NCBI RefSeq assembly: GCF_036250735.1
Contig: NZ_CP109430.1
Span: 5,270,001 to 5,334,000 of the forward strand
Reading direction: 5' to 3'
DNA: 64,000 nt
Source: Streptosporangium sp. NBC_01495
GTDB taxonomy: Bacteria > Actinomycetota > Actinomycetes > Streptosporangiales > Streptosporangiaceae
In this document: positions 23,089-30,657 of the stretch, in pieces
How the letters are laid out: each line of letters opens with the position of its first letter
How positions within the stretch are numbered: position 1 is the stretch's first letter
Notes under the pieces: model-generated
The model's input: the letters and a program-made list of their open reading frames with translations, nothing else
Told to the model about the DNA's origin: nothing
Databases searched by the model: none
Position numbers and translations under genes: made by a program

Positions 23089-23646
23089 GATGTTTTCCTT
23101 TTCTTTGAACATTGCCCCGTCGCGGCGCATTTCCAGCGATGCACCACTCCTTCCGACCTTACCGATTGACCGAGCCATTCTCGTTATACGACATACGCGC
23201 AGATCTCATCGGCGCCGACCTGTCCTTCCACCAGCAAGGACACCCATTTTCACCGGAGACGAAAGTCTTCAACCCCACATATCAGCTCATATTTTGAAAT
23301 GACTCACAATCCAAATGTCCTGCCTATCGCGCGACCGGAAACACGTCGTTCGCCGATGGGATCGCCCGCCGCCTGACCCGCGACGGCGAGGACCCGAGAG
23401 CACACCCGCGCCCGGCCACCCCGGCTTCGGACATCAGGCCCCGGCGCGGCGACGGCGCGGGTGCCGCGCCGGGGTCACCCATCCTCGGCGCGAGTGCCCA
23501 CCGCCGAACGGCGCGCAGCCCCGGCCGGCCCGTGCGGCGTCGAACGGCGAGGGTCACCGGCGCGTATCTCCGACCATGCGGTCCACCCGCGCCGGGCGCG
23601 CGATCCCCTCGCCCCGGCCTTCTCCGCGCGCCGCCCGGCTGACAGG
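23089..23646. other. 558-base intergenic region with paired hairpins
   Basis: This is the upstream region of the minus-strand ice-binding-like gene and of the plus-strand membrane gene. The half near 23110-23300 is notably AT-richer than its surroundings. Two stems stand out: TGTCCTT (23221-23227) / AAGGACA (23236-23242), and GGAGAC-GAAA-GTCTTC (23255-23270), which has a GNRA-type loop if transcribed on the plus strand. They could be a structured 5' leader of the ice-binding-like gene. No coding frame with convincing codon bias was seen. Confidence 0.4.
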
Positions 23647-24204
23647 ATGTTCCGCGTGACCTCAACGGCGCTGCGCGTGCCACGGGCCATCGTCTTCGCG
23701 ACGATGTGCCTCGTGGTCTCCGCGGGCGGCCACGCCCTGGCCGGGGGCGGCCTGATCCCGCCACACCTCGCCGTTCTCGGCGCGCTGGTCGCCTTCTGCG
23801 TGGCGTACGCGCTCAACGGGCACGAGCGCGGCCCCGAGGTCGTACTCACCACCACCGCCGGCGCGCAGATCCTGCTGCACGAGCTGTTCGACGGCGCCGC
23901 GCCCGCGTCACACCTGACGGTCTCCGCCCACAACCATCCCGGTCCGGGCATGACGCTGACGCACCTCGCGGTGGCGCTGGGCACGGGATGGTGGCTGCAC
24001 CGAGGCGAGAGCGCGCTGTGGCTGATGATCCGCCTGCACGGCGGGCGGGTGCCGCTGATCCGGCCGCTCCTCGCGGCTCCCGCCGGGGTGACGCCGCCGG
24101 TGCGACAGCCGGTCCCGGCCACCGGCGTCCGGCCGTACGGCGGCTGGGAGATCCTTCCCGCGCTGCGGCGGCGCGGCCCTCCCGCGCCGCGCCGCGTCGG
24201 CTGA
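23647..24204 (+). CDS. small integral membrane protein next to copC
   Basis: This 185-residue protein has four hydrophobic segments (AIVFATMCLVVSAGGHALAG, HLAVLGALVAFCVAYAL, a Thr/Ala/His segment, LTHLAVALGTGWWLH). Histidines are placed near membrane edges (HELFDG, SAHNHPGPGMTLTH), which may bind metal. The C-terminal third is Pro/Arg-rich and cytosolic. The gene is followed 115 bases later by a CopC-domain gene on the same strand, an arrangement seen in actinobacterial copper loci, so a role in copper handling is plausible but unproven. ATG 23647 starts shortly before the first helix; GTG 23656 is an alternative. Confidence 0.65.
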   Translation: MFRVTSTALRVPRAIVFATMCLVVSAGGHALAGGGLIPPHLAVLGALVAFCVAYALNGHERGPEVVLTTTAGAQILLHELFDGAAPASHLTVSAHNHPGPGMTLTHLAVALGTGWWLHRGESALWLMIRLHGGRVPLIRPLLAAPAGVTPPVRQPVPATGVRPYGGWEILPALRRRGPPAPRRVG

Positions 24205-24319
24205 GAGACCGGGAAGGTCCGGCGGCCGGTGCGCCTCCGTGACCAGACACGCCTCCGCACTCCGAGGCGTCCTCCCGCTTTCCCGGTTTCCCGCCGGGAG
24301 TCTCTCCTGGAGCAGACAA

Positions 24320-24979
24320 ATGGCGTCCCTGCCGCGATTCGCCCGTACGACCGTTGTTACCGCGCTGCTCTGCGCCGTCTTCCTGACGCTCGGCACGCCC
24401 GCCGCGCTCGCCCACGACCGCCTGAAGAGCAGCTCACCCGACAGGGGGGCCAAGGTCGCCGCCCTCGAGCGGATCAAGCTGGTGTTCACCACCCGGGTCC
24501 GCTTCCCCGCCGTCGCGCTGCGCGAGGCGGGTGGCACGACCGTGGACCTCGGCAAGCCCAAGGTCGATGGTGACACCGTCACCTCCGGTGTCCCCGAGAC
24601 ACTGGCCTCGGGCAAGTATGTGATCGCCTGGCGGGTGGTCTCCACCGACGGCCACCCGATCGAGGGGGAGATCCCCTTCACCGTGACCGCTCCCGCGACG
24701 CCGTCCGCCACCGCGGAACCCACCCCCGAACCCGCTCCGGCCGCCGAGTCCACCCCGGCGCCGGAGAGCTCGGCGCCGGGAACCCCGGCACCGGAAACCT
24801 CGGCGACCACCGCCCCGCCCACCCCCGCACCCGGCCTGGTCTCCGCCACCGACGACCGGGAGAGCGACGGGCAGGGGCTGCCCGGCTGGACCTGGATCGC
24901 GCTCCTCGCCCTCGTCGTGGTCGGTACCGGTGTCTGGTTCCGCGTCTCCCGCCGTGACGAGCCCGGTGGCGCGGAGTGA
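24320..24979 (+). CDS. CopC-domain copper-binding protein, membrane anchored
   Basis: This 219-residue protein has a signal peptide ending LGTPAALA, so the mature chain starts at HDRLKSSSPD: the N-terminal His is the classic CopC copper ligand. The domain continues to VVSTDGHPIEGEIPFTVT, whose DGHP motif supplies the second ligand set. A Pro/Glu/Ala/Thr-rich stalk of about 55 residues and one C-terminal membrane helix (WTWIALLALVVVGTGVWF) follow. It is predicted to bind Cu(II) outside the membrane. ATG 24320 has a GGAG region 9-12 bases upstream. It probably works with the upstream membrane protein. Confidence 0.88.
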   Translation: MASLPRFARTTVVTALLCAVFLTLGTPAALAHDRLKSSSPDRGAKVAALERIKLVFTTRVRFPAVALREAGGTTVDLGKPKVDGDTVTSGVPETLASGKYVIAWRVVSTDGHPIEGEIPFTVTAPATPSATAEPTPEPAPAAESTPAPESSAPGTPAPETSATTAPPTPAPGLVSATDDRESDGQGLPGWTWIALLALVVVGTGVWFRVSRRDEPGGAE

Positions 24980-24998
24980 TCCGCCGACCGAACGCCTT

Positions 24999-25019
24999 TA
25001 CAATGTAGATCAATATAAT
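24999..25019 (+). promoter_or_regulatory. promoter region of the PyrF-like/DAHPS-like operon
   Basis: A perfect TATAAT -10 box (25014-25019) lies in an AT-rich island about 105 bases before the first cluster gene. A 9-bp palindrome TACAATGTA (24999-25007) sits directly upstream where a repressor could bind. No good -35 box is seen. Confidence 0.5.
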
Positions 25020-25123
25020 GTCCACGGCGCCCCGGGAAGGAGCGGGCGGAGATTTTAGCCGACGGCGCCTCACCGGCGAGCGGGCGCGACACGGCCCCCG
25101 GCGGAAGTGTGTGCAATGGGTCC

Positions 25124-25951
25124 ATGGCTGCCGTACCGATATGGACCGACCTGCTCAAGACCCGATCCGCCCTCTGCCTGGGGATCGCCCCCTCCCCCAA
25201 GTGGCTGGAGGCGTGGCGGATGGGCGACGACGTGGACGGGGCCCGGCGGATGTGCTCGGTGGTGTTGGAGGCCGCGGGCGAGCGGGTGTCCGTCTACCGG
25301 ATCCAGGTGCCGTTCTTCACCCGCTTCGGCACCGCGGGCACGGACCTGCTGCGCGAGGTCGTCGACGGCGTGCACGAGCGGGGCTCGCTGGCCGTGCTGG
25401 ACGCGAAGGTGTGCGACGCCGACGACACCATGGACTCCTACGCCGACCTCTATCTGGGTCCCGGCAGCGTGCTGGGCGGCGACGCGGTGACGGCGAACCC
25501 GTTCATGGGCTTCGCCGCCCTCGACCCGCTGCTGCGTCGGGCCCGTGACAGCGGAACCCTGGTCATGGTGCTCGTACGCACCTCCAACCACGCCGCCGGC
25601 GGGGTGCAGGGCGCCGTGACCGGATCGCGCACCGTCGCGCAGCGCACCGCCGACGAGGTCCGGGAATGGAACGACGAGCACGGCGTGGCGGCCGCGGCCG
25701 TGGTGGGGGCCACCCGCGAGGAGGCCCTCGACCTGGTGGCCCGCATGCCGTCGGCGGTCGTGGAACTGCCGGGCCTCGGCAGGGCCGGGCGCGAGACCCG
25801 CGACCTCCTCGCCGTCGCCGCCGAAGCCCCGGGCCGGGCCGTCCTGCCGGTCACGACCGGGGTGCTGCGGCACGGGCCCGGCGTCGCCGCGCTGAGTGCG
25901 AGCATCGCGGCCTGGCGGGAGGAGATCGGCGCGGAGGTCCCGGCGTGCTGA
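25124..25951 (+). CDS. orotidine-5'-phosphate-decarboxylase-like enzyme (divergent PyrF type 2)
   Basis: This 275-residue TIM barrel aligns with the long (type 2) PyrF family: LCLGIAPSPKWLEAW, VYRIQVPFFTRFGTAG, TVAQRTADEV and AAAAVVGATREEAL. The catalytic signature DxKxxD is present as VLDAKVCDADDTMDSYADLY, but the invariant Arg-Gly of DAKRGD is Val-Cys. The C-terminal phosphate-gripping region, normally G-IGAQGG and VSR, reads PGLGRAGRE and VTTG. The decarboxylase/aldolase active site may be kept while the nucleotide-phosphate site has changed, so a different substrate is likely. It overlaps the DAHP-synthase-like gene (GTGCTGA) and begins the biosynthetic cluster. ATG 25124 is preferred over the TG-rich upstream frame. 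Confidence 0.78.
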   Translation: MAAVPIWTDLLKTRSALCLGIAPSPKWLEAWRMGDDVDGARRMCSVVLEAAGERVSVYRIQVPFFTRFGTAGTDLLREVVDGVHERGSLAVLDAKVCDADDTMDSYADLYLGPGSVLGGDAVTANPFMGFAALDPLLRRARDSGTLVMVLVRTSNHAAGGVQGAVTGSRTVAQRTADEVREWNDEHGVAAAAVVGATREEALDLVARMPSAVVELPGLGRAGRETRDLLAVAAEAPGRAVLPVTTGVLRHGPGVAALSASIAAWREEIGAEVPAC

Positions 25952-27039
25952 TCGAGCTTCGGCCCGGCACCCCCGCCGAGGTCGCCGAGGAGGTGGCGGC
26001 GCTGACCGGGGCGCACGAGGACGTCACCGCCTGGCCGATCAACCTGGCCGGGAGAGTCTTCGTCGTGGTGAGCGGCGACGAGTCCCTCGCCCGCGTACCC
26101 GCCTCACCCGCCGTGCTGACCCGCCGCCCGACCCCCGACGGCCACTGGCTGGTACGGCGGGACAGCGGCGTGGCACCGCGCGAGGTGACGATCGGCCCCC
26201 TTCCGCGTTCCGAGCTCTCGCGGTCCGACCCTTCGCGGTCCGGCCCGCCGGCGGTCCCCCCGGCTTCCGGGCAGGCGGTCGACGGCGGGGTGGTCGGGGG
26301 GCCTCGGCTGTGGTGGGCGGCGGGACCGTGCGCGCTGGAGTCGGCCGAGGACGCGGTCGAGACGGCCCTGGCGGTCAAGGCGCGGGGGGCGCACGCCCTG
26401 CGGGCCGGGCTGTCCAAGACGCGCAGCAGCCCCTACCACTTCCCCGGCAAGGGCGGGCGGGGCCTGAAGGCGCTCGCGGAGGTCCGGCGGGCCGCGGCCA
26501 TCCCCGTGATCACCGAGGTGTGCGACCCGCGCGAGGTGGAGGCGGTCGCAGAGGTGGCCGACTGCCTGCAGGTGGACGGGCGGCAGCTGGACAACCGCCC
26601 GCTCCTGGCCGAGCTGGGCGCCCAGCCCAGGCCGGTGCTGCTGATGCGGGGGCCTCGGGCGAGCCTGGACGACTGGCTGCGGGCGGCGGAGTTCGTCTTC
26701 ACCCGGGGCAACGGTGCCGTGGTGCTCTGCGCGGGTGCCTGGGGAACCCCACCGCAACCCGGGTTCGGGGCGATCGCCGCGCTGCGCGCCCGTACCGACC
26801 TGCCGGTGGTCTTCGACCCCAGCCACAGCACCGGCTCGGCCTCACTGGTGGCTCCGGCCTCGCTGGCGGCCTCGGCGTACGGCGCGGACGGGCTGCTCAT
26901 CGAGTCGTGCCTGAAGCCCGGGAGGATGTACCGGCCGGGCGACGCGGCGCACATGTTCCCCCCCGAGTCCCTGTCGGACCTGGTCGCCGCCTGCGAGCGG
27001 GCCCGGGACTCCGCACGATCCCTGGCGGTTCCGCGATGA
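25945..27039 (+). CDS. DAHP-synthase-like enzyme (type I-beta, divergent)
   Basis: This 364-residue protein is a short N-terminal regulatory-like domain (residues 1-75), a Ser/Arg/Pro linker and a class I-beta DAHP/KDO8P-synthase barrel. The barrel core is visible: WWAAGPCALESAEDAVETA, PVITEVCDPREVEAVAE, FDPSHSTGSASLVAP. Several active-site motifs are altered: K-P-R-T-S-P-Y appears as SKTRSSPYHF, G-A-R-N-M-Q-N as DGRQLDNR, and KRGM as MRGPRA. Such changes suggest condensation of PEP (or another enolate) with an unusual aldehyde. GTG 25945 overlaps the PyrF-like stop. Together the pair may build a novel carbon skeleton for the NRPS product. Ordinary shikimate-supply DAHP synthase is less likely because of the substitutions. 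Confidence 0.78.
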   Translation: MLIELRPGTPAEVAEEVAALTGAHEDVTAWPINLAGRVFVVVSGDESLARVPASPAVLTRRPTPDGHWLVRRDSGVAPREVTIGPLPRSELSRSDPSRSGPPAVPPASGQAVDGGVVGGPRLWWAAGPCALESAEDAVETALAVKARGAHALRAGLSKTRSSPYHFPGKGGRGLKALAEVRRAAAIPVITEVCDPREVEAVAEVADCLQVDGRQLDNRPLLAELGAQPRPVLLMRGPRASLDDWLRAAEFVFTRGNGAVVLCAGAWGTPPQPGFGAIAALRARTDLPVVFDPSHSTGSASLVAPASLAASAYGADGLLIESCLKPGRMYRPGDAAHMFPPESLSDLVAACERARDSARSLAVPR

Positions 27040-27914
27040 CTGTTTCCCCGACCCCCACGACCTCTGCGACTTCCATGACCTCGACGACCTCCACGCGCTC
27101 AGCGACCCCTGTGACCCCTGTGACCCCTGTGACCCCGGTGACCTCCATGACCTCCGCGACCTCCGCGACCCATCCCGCGAGCTGGCTGGTGCCGCTGCGC
27201 CGGCCGGATCGGCCCCGCGCGCGACTGGTCTGCGTGCCCAACGCGGGAGGCGGCGCCACGACGTTCCGCGGCTGGGCCGACCTGCTCCCCGGTGACGTGG
27301 AACTGTGGGCGGTGCGCTCGCCGGGCAGGGAGACCCGCATCTCGGAGAATCCGCCGCACAGGCTGTCGATGATCGTCGATCCGGTGATCGACGGGCTGTC
27401 GCGCCTGGACCCGCTGCCGTTCGCGCTGTTCGGGCACAGCATGGGCGCGCTGGTCTCGTTCACGGTGACGCGGCGGCTGCGCTCGCGCGGGTTGCCGGGT
27501 CCTGGACGGCTGTTCGTGTCGGGCTGGAACGCCCCCCAGGCCCGCGACGGCATGCCGCGGCTCGGGCAACTCGGTGACGAGGACCTGATGCGGGTGCTGC
27601 ACCGGCTGGACGGCATCCCGCCGGAGGTGATCGGCAACGCGGAGCTGATGAGCCTCGTCATGCCGGTGCTGCGGGCGGACCTGAACGCGGCGGAGTCCTA
27701 CGTGCACGAGGACGAGCCACCGCTGGCCTGCCCGATCTCGGTGTTCGGCGGAAACGGGGACCCGACCACGACGGCGGCCGGGCTGAGCGCGTGGAGCGCG
27801 CAGACGGGGTCGGCGTTCCGGCTGCGGCTGCTGCCCGGCGGGCACTTCTTCATCCACACCCAGCGCCGGACGGTGCTGCGCGCGATACGGGGCGATCTCG
27901 GCACCTGCCGCTGA
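27036..27914 (+). CDS. type II thioesterase (NRPS/PKS editing)
   Basis: This 292-residue alpha/beta hydrolase of the GrsT/RifR type removes mis-primed or stalled acyl groups from carrier proteins. LVCVPNAGGGATTFRGWADL, LWAVRSPGRETRI, the nucleophile FGHSMGALVSF and the late His in LPGGHFFIH give the Ser-Asp-His triad. The first 45 residues are an unusual Thr/Ser/Met/Val-Pro repeat encoded by 9-bp units such as CCTGTGACC, absent from typical type II thioesterases. ATG 27036 overlaps the previous stop (ATGA), so it is the third gene of the operon. Confidence 0.9.
   Translation: MTVSPTPTTSATSMTSTTSTRSATPVTPVTPVTPVTSMTSATSATHPASWLVPLRRPDRPRARLVCVPNAGGGATTFRGWADLLPGDVELWAVRSPGRETRISENPPHRLSMIVDPVIDGLSRLDPLPFALFGHSMGALVSFTVTRRLRSRGLPGPGRLFVSGWNAPQARDGMPRLGQLGDEDLMRVLHRLDGIPPEVIGNAELMSLVMPVLRADLNAAESYVHEDEPPLACPISVFGGNGDPTTTAAGLSAWSAQTGSAFRLRLLPGGHFFIHTQRRTVLRAIRGDLGTCR
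27050..27170 (+). repeat. 9-bp-type repeats encoding the Thr/Ser-rich thioesterase N-terminus
   Basis: Units related to GACCTCCAC and CCTGTGACC repeat about a dozen times in frame, giving TSTTST and TPVTPVTP runs. Confidence 0.7.
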
Positions 27915-27968
27915 GGGACGCTGAGGGACGGGGAGTCCGGCCGAGCGGGGAGTCCGGTGCCCGCCGAC

Positions 27969-27999
27969 GGGTGGGAGTCCTGGACGGACTCCCCCACCC
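27969..27999. terminator. bidirectional hairpin between convergent cluster genes
   Basis: GGGTGGGAGTCC and GGACTCCCCCACCC pair with a two-base bulge around a 5-base loop, between the thioesterase (+) and glycosylase (-) stops. It probably terminates both. Confidence 0.65.
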
Positions 28000-28046
28000 G
28001 AACGTGCCCACCGGTCAGCGAGTGTCCCAAGGAAACCGGGAGGAAC

Positions 28047-29204
28047 TCAGCGCTTCTTGCCGGTGAGCCTGCCCATGGACAGGGTGGCCTCGGCGCCGTA
28101 GAAGCGGCCGACGCGCTCGACCTCCCGCTCCAGCTCCCCGGTCTGGCCGGAGTCGAGTTCGACGAACGACTCCAGCTTGATCTCGACCTTGCCGCCCTTC
28201 TCCCTGCGCTCCCACATTCCGGACACGACCCCGTCGACCAGCATGATCTGGTGGGCGACCGCGCCCTCGTACCTGCCCCGGCCGTGCTGGAAGACGCGGG
28301 CGGCGGTGTCCTTGGGCACGACGACCTCCTTGGGACCGCTGCCGAGGACGTACGCCTCGTACTGCGGCAGCAGCCGCAGGCAGCTCGGGTCGGACGGCCA
28401 GCGGCCCTCGTCGGCGGCCAGGACGTACGCCTTGCGCCCCTCGACCTCGACCTGGGCGACCTCGTCGCCGAGCGACTCCAGCGCCTCGCGCGCCTCGGGC
28501 GGCCTGAGCGCGAACCAGCGGGCCAGGTCCTGGTGGGTGGCGGGGCCGTACGCGCGCAGGTAGCGGCGCACGATCTCCATCGCCGACTCCTCGGGGTCGG
28601 GCTGGTCCTTGACCTCGGTCTTCAGCCCCGCCCACCGGTCGGGCCTGACGTAGGTGACCTTGGCTCCCCGTACGGGCCCGAAGCAGAGCACGCCGAGGTA
28701 GGCGACGGGACGCAGCAGCTCGCCCCAGTTGGAGGCGAGCTTGTCCTTGGCCCACGCGCCGACGCGCCCGGAGACCTCCCCGGCCAGCTCCTCGCGGGTC
28801 AGGCACTCGCCGTCCAGCGCCTCGCGGACCGCGTCGACGAACGCCTCGCCCTGCTTGGCGGTGAGCCCGTGGTGGGCGTGCCAGCTGTCCTTGGCGCGCC
28901 AGTAGGGCTTCCAGCGCATGGCCGCCATCCACAGCGCCAGCTCGTCGGCGGCGTGCACGTGCAGGGTGCCGCGCAGGCTGTACGTCTTGACGAGGCGCTT
29001 CCTGTCGTAAAGCTCCGCGCGCACCTGCTCCTGCGTGGCGCCCTTCACCCGTGACCCGATGGCCAGCTCGGCCGCGGCGGCGACCTGCGACTGCACCCCG
29101 CACACGTCGCGCACGGGTTTGCGCAGGTCGCCGGAGACGGGTTTCACGAGGTGATGGCGGGCCAGCCGCCGCGCGTGGACCTGATCCCAGGTGAGTGAGT
29201 TCAT
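28047..29204 (-). CDS. AlkZ-like (AZL) DNA glycosylase, possible self-resistance factor
   Basis: This 385-residue protein of the HTH_42/AlkZ-YcaQ family consists of tandem winged helices around a DNA-binding channel. Residues 37-42 (GVQSQV) hold the Q-x-Q catalytic pair of AZL members; TYSLRGTLHVH is the R-G-T-x-H motif near residue 73. RLLPQYEAYVLG and HQIMLVDGVVSGMWERR near the end are family conserved. AlkZ of the azinomycin cluster removes DNA-crosslink adducts as self-resistance. Here the gene lies 11 bases after a P450 gene in the same direction and inside an NRPS cluster, so it may protect the producer from a DNA-reactive product. AZL proteins are also common outside clusters, so this is inference. 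Confidence 0.82.
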   Translation of the reverse strand: MNSLTWDQVHARRLARHHLVKPVSGDLRKPVRDVCGVQSQVAAAAELAIGSRVKGATQEQVRAELYDRKRLVKTYSLRGTLHVHAADELALWMAAMRWKPYWRAKDSWHAHHGLTAKQGEAFVDAVREALDGECLTREELAGEVSGRVGAWAKDKLASNWGELLRPVAYLGVLCFGPVRGAKVTYVRPDRWAGLKTEVKDQPDPEESAMEIVRRYLRAYGPATHQDLARWFALRPPEAREALESLGDEVAQVEVEGRKAYVLAADEGRWPSDPSCLRLLPQYEAYVLGSGPKEVVVPKDTAARVFQHGRGRYEGAVAHQIMLVDGVVSGMWERREKGGKVEIKLESFVELDSGQTGELEREVERVGRFYGAEATLSMGRLTGKKR

Positions 29205-29215
29205 GGTCGACGCTT

Positions 29216-30427
29216 CTACCCCATGGGATGGAGCCGAACCTGGACGTGCTTGACGCCGTTGATGACGGGAGAACGCAGATAGTCGGGCGGCCCGAGCAGC
29301 TCCGCCCCCGACACCGAGTTCGCGAGCTCGTCCAGGAAGACGGTGAGCTCCAGCTCGGCGAGGGCGGCTCCCAGGCAGAAGTGCGGACCGGAGCCGAACG
29401 CGACGTGCCCGCTGCGGGAGCTGCGCGGGCGCCCGACGTCGAACACCTCCGGGGAGTCGAACACGCGCTCGTCGCGGTTGGCGGAGGTGTGCCAGATGAC
29501 GACGTCCTGGCCCGCGTGGACGGTCTTGCCGTGCAGCTCGGTGTCGCGGGAGGCGCGGCGCAGCACGTGGCGGCTGGGCGAGGTCCAGCGCAGCAGCTCT
29601 CCCACCGCGTTGGGCACCAGCTCGGGCTCCTTGCGCAGCCGGTCCCACTGGTCGGGGTGCTCCATGAAGGCCAGCAGCCCCCCGACGGCGGCGTGCCGGG
29701 TGGTCTCGTTGCCGCCGAGCATCAGCACGTCGAAGAAGAGCAGGCACTCCTCCTCGCTCAGCACCCCCGCGTCCTGGGAGCGGGCGAGCAGGCTCACGAT
29801 GTCGTCGCCGGGCGACTTTCGGCGCTTCTCCACCAGGCCCTGGCAGTACAGCAGGAGCTGGCCGTGCGCCTGGGCGGCGTTGGCGCGCACGTCGGAGGTC
29901 ATCTGGTACTCGCTGTCGTGCGAGCCGAACGCCGTGGAGGTGAGCCTGAGCATCAGGTCCCAGTCCCGGCGCGGCACGTCCAGCAGCGCGGAGATGCCCG
30001 CGACGGGCAGGGCCGCCACGACGGTGGCGAAATCGCACTCGCCCTGCTCCAGCGCGTCGGCGAACACGTCCTTGACGACCGAGCGCAGGTACGGCTCCAG
30101 GGCGGCGATCGCCCGGGGGGTGAAGCACTTGTTGACCAGCTTGCGCAGCTCGGTGTGGCGGGGCGGGTCCGTCGTGTTGATCATCTTGCCGGATCCCTGG
30201 TCACCGGTGTTGCGGTGCGGGCCGAGGGTGTTGGTCTGGTTGGAACTGAAGGTCTGGGGGTCCTTCTGGACGTTCACGCAGTCCTCGTACCGGGTGACCG
30301 ACCAGAAGCCGGGCTCCTTGCCGTCGGGGTTCCAGTGGAGCGGGTCGTTGTCTCGCAGGTGGCGGAAGACCTCGTGGGGTCTGTCACCGACGTGCAGATC
30401 GGCATCGGCCAGATCGACATCAGTCAT
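29216..30427 (-). CDS. cytochrome P450
   Basis: This 403-residue soluble P450 has the I-helix motif LMLGGNETTRHA, the ExxR pair in GELLRWTSPSRHVLRRA and the heme loop FGSGPHFCLGAALAELE. MINTTDPPRHTELRKLVNKCF is the conserved early segment. It resembles biosynthetic P450s that hydroxylate carrier-bound amino acids or macrocycles, so tailoring of an NRPS-bound residue is plausible. It is the first gene of a two-gene unit with the AlkZ-like glycosylase (11-base gap), divergent from the S9 peptidase/NRPS operon across 230 bases. No ferredoxin gene is adjacent. Confidence 0.93.
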   Translation of the reverse strand: MTDVDLADADLHVGDRPHEVFRHLRDNDPLHWNPDGKEPGFWSVTRYEDCVNVQKDPQTFSSNQTNTLGPHRNTGDQGSGKMINTTDPPRHTELRKLVNKCFTPRAIAALEPYLRSVVKDVFADALEQGECDFATVVAALPVAGISALLDVPRRDWDLMLRLTSTAFGSHDSEYQMTSDVRANAAQAHGQLLLYCQGLVEKRRKSPGDDIVSLLARSQDAGVLSEEECLLFFDVLMLGGNETTRHAAVGGLLAFMEHPDQWDRLRKEPELVPNAVGELLRWTSPSRHVLRRASRDTELHGKTVHAGQDVVIWHTSANRDERVFDSPEVFDVGRPRSSRSGHVAFGSGPHFCLGAALAELELTVFLDELANSVSGAELLGPPDYLRSPVINGVKHVQVRLHPMG

Positions 30428-30657
30428 TTAGGAACTTCCCATTCCTCGGAGAATTTTCCGGCAGAAGTCATCTCGCCGGCGGGATGGCCCGATTAACGGC
30501 GGGCCCTTAGCCGCGGGCCAAGCCTGATTACCTGCGGGGCGGTCCTGATTAACCCGCGTGCCGCCCCGATTAAGGCGAGGGCGGGATTATAGGCCGCCCG
30601 CCGGAGACCCGTCCGGGCGTTTTTCCGCGTTTCCGGCGACATGGTTATCGTCCTCCC
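30428..30657. promoter_or_regulatory. divergent promoter region P450 / peptidase-NRPS
   Basis: This 230-base region contains repeated CCTGATTAMC-type words (GCCCGATTAACGG, CCTGATTACC, CCTGATTAACC, CCCGATTAAGG at about 30487-30575), four similarly spaced direct repeats that look like regulator sites. A TATCGT box (30646-30651) lies 6 bases before the peptidase ATG, suggesting leaderless transcription. Confidence 0.55.

Noticed and set aside
23112..23297. 61-codon frame resembling pentapeptide text (ADLIGADL)
   Set aside because: Codon bias is poor, there is no Shine-Dalgarno and the similarity covers only eight residues in the leader region of another gene.
25945..27039. ordinary shikimate-pathway DAHP synthase
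   Set aside because: Several near-invariant active-site motifs are changed, and it overlaps a divergent PyrF-like gene in an NRPS locus, so a specialised role is preferred.
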